Below, piece by piece: positions 9,395 through 20,801 of a stretch of 64,000 nt of DNA. Location: the NCBI RefSeq assembly GCF_902497745.1, contig NZ_CABVHJ010000006.1:310001-374000 (forward strand), given 5' to 3'. The stretch comes from Pseudomonas fluorescens (GTDB lineage: Bacteria; Pseudomonadota; Gammaproteobacteria; Pseudomonadales; Pseudomonadaceae). Position 1 is the first letter of the stretch; each line of letters opens with the position of its first letter. The notes below the pieces were generated by a model, which saw nothing but the letters and a program-made list of their open reading frames with translations, was not told the origin of the DNA and did not search any database. The translations under genes were made by a program, and so were the position numbers.

Positions 9395-9655
9395 ATGTCC
9401 TCTTTTAACGACATGATCAACAACATTACCCCGGACATCTACGAGAGCCTGAAGCTGGCCGTGGAAATCGGCAAGTGGTCGGACGGTGGCAAGCTCACCG
9501 CCGAGCAGCGCGAGCTGTCGTTGCAGGCGATGATCGCCTGGGAAATCCAGAACCTGCCTGAAGACCAGCGCACCGGTTACATGGGCCCGCAGGAATGTGC
9601 GTCGAAGTCGATTGAAGTGCCGAACATCCTGTTCAAGTCGGATGCCATCCATTGA
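9395..9655 (+). CDS. yeaC: YeaC family protein (DUF1315)
   Basis: An 86-aa soluble protein of the DUF1315/YeaC family, function unknown. The family-specific sequence runs from the start: MINNITPDIYESLKLAVE, then KWSDGGKLTAEQRE and an AWEIQNLPEDQRTGYM block. It follows the rhomboid gene by 33 bp with a GGAG site in between. Its TGA overlaps the TTG start of the next gene by four bases. Confidence 0.85.
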   Translation: MSSFNDMINNITPDIYESLKLAVEIGKWSDGGKLTAEQRELSLQAMIAWEIQNLPEDQRTGYMGPQECASKSIEVPNILFKSDAIH

Positions 9656-10482
9656 TCGAGATTGGCCGCGGTGCAATCAGCAAAATGTCGGCGCGCCTGG
9701 ACGGGCCGAATGTGCAATACGCGTTTCGTCTGGATGACGTCGAGGTGCCGGTTAACCCGTTGATCGGCACCACGGTGCGTCTGGAGTACCTGGGGGCGAT
9801 CCACTGCACCCATTGCGGGCGCAAGACCAAAACCAGTTTCAGTCAGGGTTACTGCTATCCGTGCATGACCAAACTGGCGCAGTGCGACCTGTGCATCATG
9901 AGCCCGGAGCGCTGCCACTATGACGCCGGCACCTGTCGCGATCCAGCGTGGGGCGAGCAGTTCTGCATGACCGATCATGTGGTTTACCTGTCCAACTCGT
10001 CGGGCATCAAGGTTGGCATCACTCGTGCTACGCAACTGCCGACTCGCTGGATCGATCAGGGTGCGTGTCAGGCATTGCCAATCATGCGTGTGTCGACACG
10101 GCAGCAGTCGGGCTTCGTCGAAGACCTGTTCCGCAGCCAGGTCGCGGATAAAACCAACTGGCGCGCGTTGCTCAAGGGCGATGCGGCGGCGGTGGATCTG
10201 GCGCAAGTGCGCGATCAACTGTTCGACAGTTGCGCAGAAGGCCTGCAAGGTTTGCAGGAGCGATTCGGCCTACAAGCCATTCAGACGATTGCCGATGTAG
10301 AACCTCTCGAGATCCGCTATCCAGTCGAGCAATACCCGGCCAAAATCGTCAGCTTCAACCTGGACAAGAACCCGATTGCCGAAGGCACGCTGCTGGGGAT
10401 CAAGGGCCAGTACCTGATCTTCGACACCGGCGTGATCAATATTCGCAAGTACACGGCTTATCAGCTCGCCGTGCATCAATAA
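9652..10482 (+). CDS. DUF2797 domain protein, cysteine-rich
   Basis: A 276-aa protein of the DUF2797 family, function unknown. The N-terminal half holds several cysteine pairs that look like zinc sites (CTHCGRK, CYPC, CDLC, then SPERCHYDAGTC). The central segment VYLSNSSGIKVGITR resembles the core strand of GIY-YIG nucleases, though I cannot see a full catalytic set. The start is taken as TTG at 9652, overlapping the yeaC stop (TTGA); an ATG at 9685 is a possible shorter start. It lies ten bases upstream of pepN, within the same compact run. Confidence 0.8.
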   Translation: MIEIGRGAISKMSARLDGPNVQYAFRLDDVEVPVNPLIGTTVRLEYLGAIHCTHCGRKTKTSFSQGYCYPCMTKLAQCDLCIMSPERCHYDAGTCRDPAWGEQFCMTDHVVYLSNSSGIKVGITRATQLPTRWIDQGACQALPIMRVSTRQQSGFVEDLFRSQVADKTNWRALLKGDAAAVDLAQVRDQLFDSCAEGLQGLQERFGLQAIQTIADVEPLEIRYPVEQYPAKIVSFNLDKNPIAEGTLLGIKGQYLIFDTGVINIRKYTAYQLAVHQ

Positions 10483-10492
10483 GGACTTCAGC

Positions 10493-13150
10493 ATGCGCAC
10501 CGAACAACCGAAGATGATTTACCTGAAGGACTATCAGGCGCCCGAGTACCTGATCGATGAAACTCACTTGACCTTCGAGTTGTTCGAGGATCACAGCCTG
10601 GTGCACGCGCAGTTGGTCATGCGCCGCAACCCGGCACGTGGCCCGGGCCTGCCGCCGCTGGTGCTCGACGGCCAGCAACTGGAATTGCTCTCGGTGACGC
10701 TGGCCGATCAAGAACTGACTGACGGTCAATACCAGCTCACCGAGAATCACCTGACCCTGCAGCCGACCGCTGAAACCTTCACGGTCGACACCAGCGTCAA
10801 GATCCACCCGGAAACCAACACCGCGCTGGAAGGCCTGTACAAGTCCGGCACGATGTTCTGCACGCAGTGCGAGGCCGAAGGTTTCCGCAAGATCACCTAT
10901 TACCTCGACCGCCCGGACGTGATGAGCAAGTTCACCACCACCGTGGTCGCCGAGCAGCACAGCTACCCGGTATTGCTCTCCAACGGCAATCCGATTGCCA
11001 GTGGCCCGGGCGAAGACGGCCGGCACTGGGCAACCTGGGAAGACCCGTTCATGAAACCGGCGTACCTGTTCGCGCTGGTGGCCGGTGACTTGTGGTGCGT
11101 TGAAGACAGCTTCACCACCATGACTGACCGCAACGTTGCGCTGCGCATTTACGTCGAGCCGGAAAACATCGACAAGTGCCAGCACGCGATGACCAGCCTG
11201 AAGAAGTCGATGCGCTGGGACGAAGAGGTCTACGGTCGCGAGTACGATCTGGACATCTTCATGATCGTCGCCGTCAACGACTTCAACATGGGCGCGATGG
11301 AGAACAAGGGTCTCAACATCTTCAACTCCAGCGCCGTACTGGCCCGCGCCGAAACCGCTACCGATGCCGCGCACCAGCGCGTTGAAGCCATCGTCGCCCA
11401 CGAATACTTCCACAACTGGTCGGGCAACCGCGTGACCTGCCGCGACTGGTTCCAGCTGTCGCTGAAAGAAGGCTTCACCGTGTTCCGTGATTCCGGCTTC
11501 TCTGCCGACATGAACTCGGCCACGGTCAAGCGCATTCAGGACGTCGCCTACCTGCGTACCCACCAGTTCGCCGAAGACGCCGGCCCGATGGCCCATGCCG
11601 TGCGCCCGGACAGCTTCATCGAGATCTCCAACTTCTACACCCTGACCGTGTACGAAAAGGGCTCGGAAGTGGTTGGCATGATCCATACCTTGCTCGGTGC
11701 AGAAGGCTTCCGTAAGGGCAGTGATCTGTACTTCGAACGCCACGACGGCCAAGCCGTGACGTGCGACGACTTCATCAAGGCCATGGAAGATGCCAACGGC
11801 GTCGACCTGAGCCAGTTCAAGCGCTGGTACAGCCAGGCTGGCACGCCGCGTCTGGCGGTGAGCGAGTCTTACGATGCCGCTGCGAAAACCTACAGCCTGA
11901 CCTTCCGCCAGAGCTGCCCGGAAACCCCGGACAAAGTTGAAAAACTGCCGTTCGTGATCCCGGTCGAACTCGGTCTGCTTGACAGCAAGGGCAACGAGAT
12001 TGCCCTGCGCCTGAGCGGTGAAGCGTCGGCGCAAGGCACCACTCGCGTGATCTCGGTGACTGAAGCCGAGCAGACCTTCACTTTCGTTGACATCGCCGAA
12101 CAGCCGCTGCCATCGCTGCTGCGTGGCTTCTCGGCGCCGGTGAAACTGAGCTTCCCGTACAACCGCGATCAACTGATGTTCCTGATGCAGCACGACAGCG
12201 ACGGTTTCAACCGCTGGGATGCCGGTCAGCAACTGTCAGTGCAGGTGCTGCAAGAACTGATTGGCCAGCAGCAGAAGGGCGAAAGCCTGAAGCTTGATCC
12301 GCGTCTGGTCTCGGCACTGCGTACGGTGCTGTCGGACGACTCGCTGGATCAGGCGATGGTCGCGGAAATGCTCTCGCTGCCGGGTGAGGCGTACCTCACT
12401 GAAATCAGCGAAGTGGCGGATGTCGATGCGATCCATATCGCTCGCGAGTTCGCGCGCAAGCAACTGGCCGAAGGCTTGTTCGAGGCGCTGTGGCTGCGTT
12501 ATCAGGCCAACCGTGACCTGTCGAAGAAAACCCCGTACGTCGCCGAGGCCGAGCACTTTGCCCGTCGCGCGCTGCAGAACATTGCGCTGTCGTACCTGAT
12601 GCTTAGCGGCAAGCCGGAAGTACTGGCGGCGGCGCTGGAGCAATTCGAAAGCGCCGACAACATGACCGAGCGCCTGACGGCGCTGGCGGTGTTGGTGAAT
12701 TCGCCATTTGAAGAGCAGAAAGCCTTGGCGCTGGCGAGTTTCGCCGAGCACTTCAAGGACAATCCTCTGGTCATGGATCAGTGGTTCAGTGTGCAGGCCG
12801 GCAGCACTCTGCCTGGCGGTCTGGAGCGCGTGAAAGCGTTGATGCAGCACCCGGCGTTCAACATCAAGAACCCGAACAAGGTACGTGCGCTGGTCGGCGC
12901 GTTTGCCGGGCAGAACCTGATCAACTTCCACGCGGCAGATGGCTCGGGTTATCGCTTCCTCGCGGATCTGGTGATCGAGCTGAACGGCTTCAACCCGCAG
13001 ATCGCTTCTCGCCAATTGGCGCCGCTGACTCGCTGGCGTAAATATGACGATGCGCGTCAGGCGTTGATGAAGGCTGAGCTGGAGCGGATTCGGGCGTCGG
13101 GGCAGTTGTCGAGTGATGTGTATGAGGTGGTGAGCAAAAGTCTGGCTTGA
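10493..13150 (+). CDS. pepN: Aminopeptidase N
   Basis: An 885-aa cytoplasmic M1-family zinc metallopeptidase that removes N-terminal residues from peptides. Substrate N-terminus binding is by GAMEN (residues 267-271). The zinc site is HEYFH (303-307, within HEYFHNWSGNR), with the third ligand Glu326 in KEGFTVFRD. Length and motifs match the Pseudomonas and E. coli enzyme. It starts ten bases after the DUF2797 stop and is the last gene of the run starting at nadK. Repeat-rich non-coding DNA and a hairpin terminator follow. Confidence 0.97.
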   Translation: MRTEQPKMIYLKDYQAPEYLIDETHLTFELFEDHSLVHAQLVMRRNPARGPGLPPLVLDGQQLELLSVTLADQELTDGQYQLTENHLTLQPTAETFTVDTSVKIHPETNTALEGLYKSGTMFCTQCEAEGFRKITYYLDRPDVMSKFTTTVVAEQHSYPVLLSNGNPIASGPGEDGRHWATWEDPFMKPAYLFALVAGDLWCVEDSFTTMTDRNVALRIYVEPENIDKCQHAMTSLKKSMRWDEEVYGREYDLDIFMIVAVNDFNMGAMENKGLNIFNSSAVLARAETATDAAHQRVEAIVAHEYFHNWSGNRVTCRDWFQLSLKEGFTVFRDSGFSADMNSATVKRIQDVAYLRTHQFAEDAGPMAHAVRPDSFIEISNFYTLTVYEKGSEVVGMIHTLLGAEGFRKGSDLYFERHDGQAVTCDDFIKAMEDANGVDLSQFKRWYSQAGTPRLAVSESYDAAAKTYSLTFRQSCPETPDKVEKLPFVIPVELGLLDSKGNEIALRLSGEASAQGTTRVISVTEAEQTFTFVDIAEQPLPSLLRGFSAPVKLSFPYNRDQLMFLMQHDSDGFNRWDAGQQLSVQVLQELIGQQQKGESLKLDPRLVSALRTVLSDDSLDQAMVAEMLSLPGEAYLTEISEVADVDAIHIAREFARKQLAEGLFEALWLRYQANRDLSKKTPYVAEAEHFARRALQNIALSYLMLSGKPEVLAAALEQFESADNMTERLTALAVLVNSPFEEQKALALASFAEHFKDNPLVMDQWFSVQAGSTLPGGLERVKALMQHPAFNIKNPNKVRALVGAFAGQNLINFHAADGSGYRFLADLVIELNGFNPQIASRQLAPLTRWRKYDDARQALMKAELERIRASGQLSSDVYEVVSKSLA

Positions 13151-13183
13151 TGGTGGATTGGAGTCGGTGTTCCAGCTGTGGAC

Positions 13184-13365
13184 TGGCCCTCACCCTAACC
13201 CTCTCCCAGTGGGAGAGGGGACTGACTGAGGCGTCTTTGCGCTATACGCCGACCTGAAAGTCCGGAGTCGAACTCAGGACTTGAAAAGCACGAAGATCGG
13301 CTCCCTTTCCCCCTCGCCCCCTTGGGGGCGGTCCGACGTTTCGGGAGGGCTGGGGTGAGGGGGTA
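13184..13365. repeat. Degenerate Pseudomonas intergenic repeat
   Basis: Contains CCCTCACCCTAACCCTCTCC followed by GGGAGAGGGG, and then a second G/C-rich copy in opposite sense (CCCTTTCCCCCTCGCCCC ... GGGCTGGGGTGAGGGGG). The CCCTCACCC...GGTGAGGGG ends form an overall inverted repeat of the sort scattered between Pseudomonas genes. No gene is visible in 13151-13450. Confidence 0.7.
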
Positions 13366-13404
13366 AGATTTATGCATCAACACAACTCCCCAAGCCGTAC
13401 GCAC

Positions 13405-13439
13405 AAAAAAACGCCGCATTAACCAATGCGGCGTTTTTA
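13405..13439. terminator. Bidirectional hairpin terminator between pepN and katG
   Basis: Ten-base perfect stem ACGCCGCATT / AATGCGGCGT around a four-base loop, with an A run on the left and T run on the right, so it can act as a rho-independent terminator for both convergent genes. Confidence 0.88.
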
Positions 13440-13450
13440 TTGACTAAAAG

Positions 13451-15802
<2,352 letters not shown>

Positions 15803-15952
15803 CTAATAGGCCGACTATTGGGCGCTGATAGGCAAAGTCTTTCAGCGTTTTTCGGAGCGCTTCACGGATCAGCCGATAGCGGCTACCTGCTGGAAACATG
15901 CGTGGTTGAGCCTCTGCAAAAAAACAAAAAGTGAAAATCGGGATGACAGGAA

Positions 15953-15975
15953 GAAATGTTATTGTATAACATAAA
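15953..15975. promoter_or_regulatory. Zur box in the katG / TonB-receptor intergenic region
   Basis: GAAATGTTATTGTATAACAT: two ATGTTAT/ATAACAT half-sites around a three-base centre at 15964. The core GTTATTGTATAAC differs from the gamma-proteobacterial Zur consensus GTTATANTATAAC at only one defined position. It lies 82 bases before the TonB-receptor start and is followed by an A/T-rich promoter-like stretch. The rest of the 15722-16056 gap shows no gene. Confidence 0.8.
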
Positions 15976-16056
15976 ATTCGTTTCATTCTGTTTCTACCAG
16001 CGTTAAAGAAAAACGCTGGCAGCGATCCTCACTTTTCAGCGCATGGAAATTCTGCA

Positions 16057-18093
16057 ATGCCTGCCCGTTCTAAACCCCTGCAACGACGCCTCAATCCGTT
16101 GGCCGCCGCGCTGCTTTTTGCATCCCCGGTGTTCGCCGCTGACACCCTCGAACTGCAACCGCAAGTCATCACCGGCAATCCGCTCGGCAGCCAGACACTC
16201 GCGTCGCCCTCGACGGTGCTCAGCGGCGACGACCTCACGTTCCAACAGAAGGGCAGCCTCGGCGAAACCCTGAACAAGCAACCCGGCGTGTCCTCGTCGT
16301 ACTTCGGGCCTGGAGCGAGCCGGCCGATCATTCGCGGTCAGGACGGTGATCGCATCCGTATCTTGCGCAATGGCGTCGGCGCACTGGATGCCTCGTCGCT
16401 GTCTTACGATCACGCCGTGCCGCTGGACCCGGTCAATGTCGAGCGCGTTGAAATCGTCCGTGGCCCGGCAGCGCTGCTGTACGGCGGTAGTGCCATTGGC
16501 GGGGTGGTCAACACCTTCGATAACCGCATTCCGACCGAGGCTATCGACGGTATCCACGGCGCCGGTGAGTTGCGCTACGGCGGTGCCGACACCACGCGCA
16601 GCAGCGCCGGCAAACTCGAAGCTGGCAACGGTCAATTCGCCTTGCATCTGGACGCCAGTGCCCGCGAGTTCAATGACCTGAAAATCCCCGGCTACGCGAA
16701 AACCAGCCGCGAACGCGCGAACGACGACGGCGATTCGAAAAAACATCGCCTGGCCAACAGTGATGGTCGTCAGGACGGCGGCGCAGTGGGCGGGTCTTAC
16801 ACTTGGGATGACGGATACGCTGGCCTGTCCTACAGCAACTACGATTCCAATTACGGTTCGCCCGCTGAACAAGATGTGCGCATCCGCATGCAACAAGAGC
16901 ACTACGCCTTCGCCTCGGAGATACGCAATCTCGACGGGCCGTTCAGTTCGATCAAACTGGATGCGGGTTACACCGATTACGAGCATCGCGAAATCGAAGG
17001 TGGCGAGGTCGGCACCACGTTCAAGAACAAAGGTTACGAGGCGCGGGTCGAGGCGCGGCACCAGCCGTTGGGGCCGTTCAATGGGGTAATCGGTGCGCAG
17101 GTCAGCCGCAACGAGTTCTCGGCACTCGGCGAAGAAGCATTCGTGCCGCAGACCGATACCGATGCCAGTGCGCTGTTCATTCTGGAAGAGTTGCAAGCCA
17201 GCGACCGACTGCTGTTCACCCTCGGCGGACGCCTTGAGCACACCACGGTCGATCCGGATGCCAAGGGCAATGAGCGCTTTGCCAACGCCGATCGCTCCAG
17301 CAGTTTCACCGCTGGCAGTCTGTCGTCCGGTGCGGTGTACACGCTGACGCCGATCTGGTCGGTGGCCGCGACGTTGGGCTACACCGAACGTGCGCCGACA
17401 TTTTATGAGCTGTACGCCAACGGAGCCCACGTGGCGACCGGCACCTATGAAGTCGGCGATGCCGGGCTGTCGAAAGAAAAAGCCGTGTCCAGTGATCTCG
17501 CGCTGCGCTTCGACAATGGTACGCACAAGGGCAGTGTCGGTGTGTTCTACAGCCACTTCTCCAACTACATCGGCTTGCTCGGCACGGGCCGAACGCTGAA
17601 TGACGAGGGTGAAGAGGACGCCGATGGTATTCCTGAATACACCTACTCCGGTGTTCGTGCGCGCTTCAGTGGTATTGAAGCGCAAGATCGCTGGTCCCTC
17701 GGCGAAAGCGCCTACGGCAAGTTTGCGCTGGAAATGTCCGGCGACTACACCCGCGCGAAGAACCTCGACACTGGCGAGGATTTGCCGCGCATCGCGCCGC
17801 TGCGGTTGAACACCGGGTTGCTGTGGGAACTGGACAAATGGCAGGCGCGCATTGATGTCGAACACGCCAGTTCACAACATCGCGTGCCGGACAATGAAAG
17901 CAGCACTGACGGCTACACCACGCTGGGCGCCAATGTCGGGTATCACTTCGATGTCGGTCAGAGCCAATGGCTGGCCTTCGTCAATGCCGAGAACCTGACC
18001 AATCAAACCGTGCGTTACGCCAGTTCGATCCTGCGCGACATTGCGCCGGCAGAAGGGCGCAGCATTCAGGTCGGCTTGCGCACGACGTTCTGA
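16057..18093 (+). CDS. TonB-dependent outer-membrane receptor, ZnuD-like
   Basis: A 678-aa outer-membrane gated channel powered by TonB. It has a Sec signal peptide (PLAAALLFASPVFA, cleavage before DTLEL), then a plug domain with GETLNKQPGVSSSYFGPGASRPIIRGQDGDRIRILRNG and the VERVEIVRGPAALLYGGSAIGGVVN motif. A beta-barrel follows, ending in the required aromatic residue (GLRTTF). The plug sequence is of the ZnuD type, which imports zinc; the Zur box upstream independently supports zinc control. The start ATG has only a weak upstream purine stretch. It is not followed by other import genes; the next element is a REP hairpin and a convergent gene. Zinc as substrate is an inference from family plus the operator. 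Confidence 0.88.
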   Translation: MPARSKPLQRRLNPLAAALLFASPVFAADTLELQPQVITGNPLGSQTLASPSTVLSGDDLTFQQKGSLGETLNKQPGVSSSYFGPGASRPIIRGQDGDRIRILRNGVGALDASSLSYDHAVPLDPVNVERVEIVRGPAALLYGGSAIGGVVNTFDNRIPTEAIDGIHGAGELRYGGADTTRSSAGKLEAGNGQFALHLDASAREFNDLKIPGYAKTSRERANDDGDSKKHRLANSDGRQDGGAVGGSYTWDDGYAGLSYSNYDSNYGSPAEQDVRIRMQQEHYAFASEIRNLDGPFSSIKLDAGYTDYEHREIEGGEVGTTFKNKGYEARVEARHQPLGPFNGVIGAQVSRNEFSALGEEAFVPQTDTDASALFILEELQASDRLLFTLGGRLEHTTVDPDAKGNERFANADRSSSFTAGSLSSGAVYTLTPIWSVAATLGYTERAPTFYELYANGAHVATGTYEVGDAGLSKEKAVSSDLALRFDNGTHKGSVGVFYSHFSNYIGLLGTGRTLNDEGEEDADGIPEYTYSGVRARFSGIEAQDRWSLGESAYGKFALEMSGDYTRAKNLDTGEDLPRIAPLRLNTGLLWELDKWQARIDVEHASSQHRVPDNESSTDGYTTLGANVGYHFDVGQSQWLAFVNAENLTNQTVRYASSILRDIAPAEGRSIQVGLRTTF

Positions 18094-18110
18094 TAATCAC
18101 TGATTCCCAC

Positions 18111-18173
18111 TGTAGGAGCTGCCGCAGGCTGCGATTTAAAAGCAAAAGATCGCAGTCTGCGGCAGCTCCTACA
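18111..18173. repeat. Inverted REP pair, TGTAGGAGCTGCCG family
   Basis: Arms TGTAGGAGCTGCCGCAGGCT and the complement ending AGCTCCTACA, with one mismatch, around a short A-rich loop. It sits between the convergent receptor and sulfatase genes, where it may act as a transcript end. A second member of this family lies at 32903-32988. Confidence 0.85.
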
Positions 18174-18182
18174 CGGGCGTGA

Positions 18183-20393
18183 TCAGGTGGATTGGGCGGT
18201 GTCGTCATCCGGCACGTCGTCGAGGATGTCCTCTTGCCCCGGCAATTCAGTGATCACACTGAAGTCCGTCACTTCAACTGCGCCCAGTCCATACCCCAGC
18301 AGATGGAAAGAAAACGCTTTGCGCTCTTGCGGGTTGTCGAAGCTGAAGTTCATTTCCAGCGGCTGCTCGGCGGTTGCAACCATCTCCTGCGGCAGACCGA
18401 TCTGCACATCCTGTTCAAACTCCTTGGCCTTGAGCTGAATGTACGCCGCCTGCTGCGGGTCGACTGAACGTACGGTCAGACGCACGCGAGTGTGCGAGCC
18501 TTTGGGCATTTCCAGATACTGCGCGCCGATCAGGTTGTCGGCCCAGTCATCCTTGATCTGCGCTTGCAGGGGGATGACGTTGGTGCTGCCGAATTGATAG
18601 CGATGATTGAGCGGCGTGCGCAGCAGCGACAGGTCGAGGGCGTTGGCGCGAGCAGCGATCTGCCGGGCCGGGTGGCCGCTGTAGTTGCCTTTGTACGTGG
18701 CGCTTTCGGCGATGAAGCCGGCGCTTTCGTAGTAGCGGCAGCGGCGCGGCATGTCGCACTCGGAGAAGATCCCCTGACCGTTGTGATAACGCAGTTTGCC
18801 GTTGGTGAACGACATGATTTCGCGGCCGCTGTCGTAGTCGCGAAACAGCGAACGGCCGCTTAGCGCGGAAGGCACCGGCAGGTCGAAGTAGTCGAGGATC
18901 GAGGTGCTCAGATCGACGTGACCGTAGACGCCCTTGTTCAGTCGCGGCAGTTGTTCATGCTCCGGCGCCAGGGTCAGATTGAAGCCCCATGAAGAGGCCA
19001 GCCGCACGCCGTCGATGCCGTGGGATTCGTCCGAGGTGATCACCACCAGCGTGTCTTTCAGAACGCCCTGACGCTCGAGGCCGTTGAGAAACTGCTCCAG
19101 CGCATCGTCAAGGTAGCCGACGGCGGCTTGCTTGGGCGTTTCATAGCGCTCCAGATACTCCTCCGGTGCGGAGTAGGGCTGGTGAGTGCCCACGGTCAGC
19201 AGCGTCAACATCCACGGCTGTTTCTGCTTTTTCAGTTGGCCGACGTAATCGAGCGCACCTTCGAAAAACGCCCCGTCATCCTTGCCCCACGGGAACTCCA
19301 GATAATTGCTGTTGCTGAACCACTCCAGGCCATGAGTCGCATCGAAACCGATGTGCGGCATGATCTTGTCTTTGGCCATGAAACGCAGGCCGGCACCTTG
19401 CAGATAGTGCGTGCTGAAGCCGTGCTCACGCAGTTGCGCCGGCAGGCAGGCCTGATTGCGCTCGTTGAGGGTGAGCATCTCCACGCCTTTGGGCGTGCCG
19501 TTGTTGAGCTTGTCGTAATCGCCGCAGAGCATGGAGTACAAACCGCGAATGGTCTGGTGCGTATGCAGCACGTAATCCGGGGTGTTCATGCCGCGCTCGG
19601 CCCAGCGGCTGAGGTTGGGCATCAGGTCTTCCTGATAATGACTGCCGATGGCTTCGCGGTTGGCGCGGATGTAGGCACCGGGAATGCCTTCCAGCGCGAT
19701 GATCAGTACGTTGCGCGCTTGCCCAGGGGCGGCCAGCAGTTTCTGCCCGTTGAGGTCGACGTCGGTGAGACCGGCCATGGCCGGAGCGGGTTCTTCAACA
19801 TCGCCGTCCAGCCATTCCTCGGCCTGAATCTGCAAATCGGCGACTTCGGTGGCCAGCAACTGGTGCGGCAGGTTGTACTGGCGCCACGGATCCGCTTCGC
19901 TCGGCCACAGGTTTTGCGCGCCCCAGTGCGCGGCGAACAACACCAGCGGCGCGCCCCAGACAGCGCGGGGCAGGGGCGGACGCGGTGTGCCACGGCTGGC
20001 AAATTGAGTCAGCAGCCAAAACAGCAGGGCCAGCAGCAAAGTGATGCCCAGCGCCGGGTGCGCCAGCCCGCCACCCGTGGAGTTCTCTACGAACTGCGGA
20101 TCGATCAGGTAATGAATATCCGAAGGCGTCGGCAGACGCCCGACGGCGCTGACCAGTTCAGCGGTCGCCACGGCCAGCAAGCCCCAGAACACCAGCACCG
20201 GCAAGGCCAGCCACCAGGCACGACGATGCAGCAAAACCACCAACAGACTGCCGATGGCCAGATCCGACACATAACCCAGTGGCGTTGACCAGCCCAGTGC
20301 CGCACGCAGGCACACCGGCACAATCAGCACGAGAAAGATCAACGAAAAGAGGCGGGCATGCGGCTGCCGCAACCGGTTAAAAAGAGCGCTCAC
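18183..20393 (-). CDS. LTA-synthase-like membrane sulfatase-family protein
   Basis: A 736-aa inner-membrane protein with about five N-terminal transmembrane helices (residues 15-155), a linker, then a periplasmic alkaline-phosphatase/sulfatase-fold domain (about 225-520) like LtaS and OpgB-type phosphoglycerol or phosphoethanolamine transferases. Metal and catalytic residues can be placed: Glu235 (ALEG), nucleophile Thr281 (HTHQTIRGLYSMLCG) and Asp455/His458 (TSDESHG). A C-terminal region of about 160 residues is beta-rich and of unknown role. Gram-negative homologues modify glucans or lipids; the exact acceptor is unknown. It stands alone, convergent with the TonB receptor. Confidence 0.85.
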   Translation of the reverse strand: MSALFNRLRQPHARLFSLIFLVLIVPVCLRAALGWSTPLGYVSDLAIGSLLVVLLHRRAWWLALPVLVFWGLLAVATAELVSAVGRLPTPSDIHYLIDPQFVENSTGGGLAHPALGITLLLALLFWLLTQFASRGTPRPPLPRAVWGAPLVLFAAHWGAQNLWPSEADPWRQYNLPHQLLATEVADLQIQAEEWLDGDVEEPAPAMAGLTDVDLNGQKLLAAPGQARNVLIIALEGIPGAYIRANREAIGSHYQEDLMPNLSRWAERGMNTPDYVLHTHQTIRGLYSMLCGDYDKLNNGTPKGVEMLTLNERNQACLPAQLREHGFSTHYLQGAGLRFMAKDKIMPHIGFDATHGLEWFSNSNYLEFPWGKDDGAFFEGALDYVGQLKKQKQPWMLTLLTVGTHQPYSAPEEYLERYETPKQAAVGYLDDALEQFLNGLERQGVLKDTLVVITSDESHGIDGVRLASSWGFNLTLAPEHEQLPRLNKGVYGHVDLSTSILDYFDLPVPSALSGRSLFRDYDSGREIMSFTNGKLRYHNGQGIFSECDMPRRCRYYESAGFIAESATYKGNYSGHPARQIAARANALDLSLLRTPLNHRYQFGSTNVIPLQAQIKDDWADNLIGAQYLEMPKGSHTRVRLTVRSVDPQQAAYIQLKAKEFEQDVQIGLPQEMVATAEQPLEMNFSFDNPQERKAFSFHLLGYGLGAVEVTDFSVITELPGQEDILDDVPDDDTAQST

Positions 20394-20801
20394 AAAAAAG
20401 ACCTTCCAGCCATTAAGTCGTCATAAAAGTGTGCGCGATGATATCAAGGGTGGGCTGTCTGATCGCCCTTTTAAACGCGCAACTGATGTGCTGGCGCACG
20501 AGCTCTCGAAGGTGATGGCGCGGCTGCAGCCCTGATCGGCCCTCGGGTCAAACGGCAATCGGCGATATTGCCACCGACGGATTTATTGTTTCAGGCTGTT
20601 TAAGCCGCCAAACCATCACCGGTATCCAATGCAGGAGCTGCGCAACACTGCGATCTTTTTCAACTTCGGAATCAAAAGCCCGCAACCTCGTTTCGCTCAA
20701 CAACCCGTGCTATCGATATGCGATAAAGATATTTAATTTCTATTTTTTATAGCGATAAAGTCAGGCCTTTCAGCAAACCACCCCCATGCTGCGAGGTTGT
20801 C
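20394..20801. other. Intergenic region, divergent promoters
   Basis: 408 bases with no convincing gene. At 20630-20670 lies a decayed REP-like element (TGCAGGAGCTGCGCAACACT GCGATC...). From 20715 to 20765 the DNA turns strongly A/T-rich (GATATGCGATAAAGATATTT and following), the likely promoter of the substrate-binding-protein gene. No operator could be named. Confidence 0.6.

Noticed and set aside
10436..12232. 598-aa antisense frame over pepN (and similar ones over katG at 14330-15934 and arsB at 4153-5367)
   Set aside because: The plus or minus genes there have intact motifs; the antisense products match no domain.
13184..13365. Possible small genes in the pepN-katG gap
   Set aside because: The open frames there arise from a low-complexity intergenic repeat and have no ribosome site.
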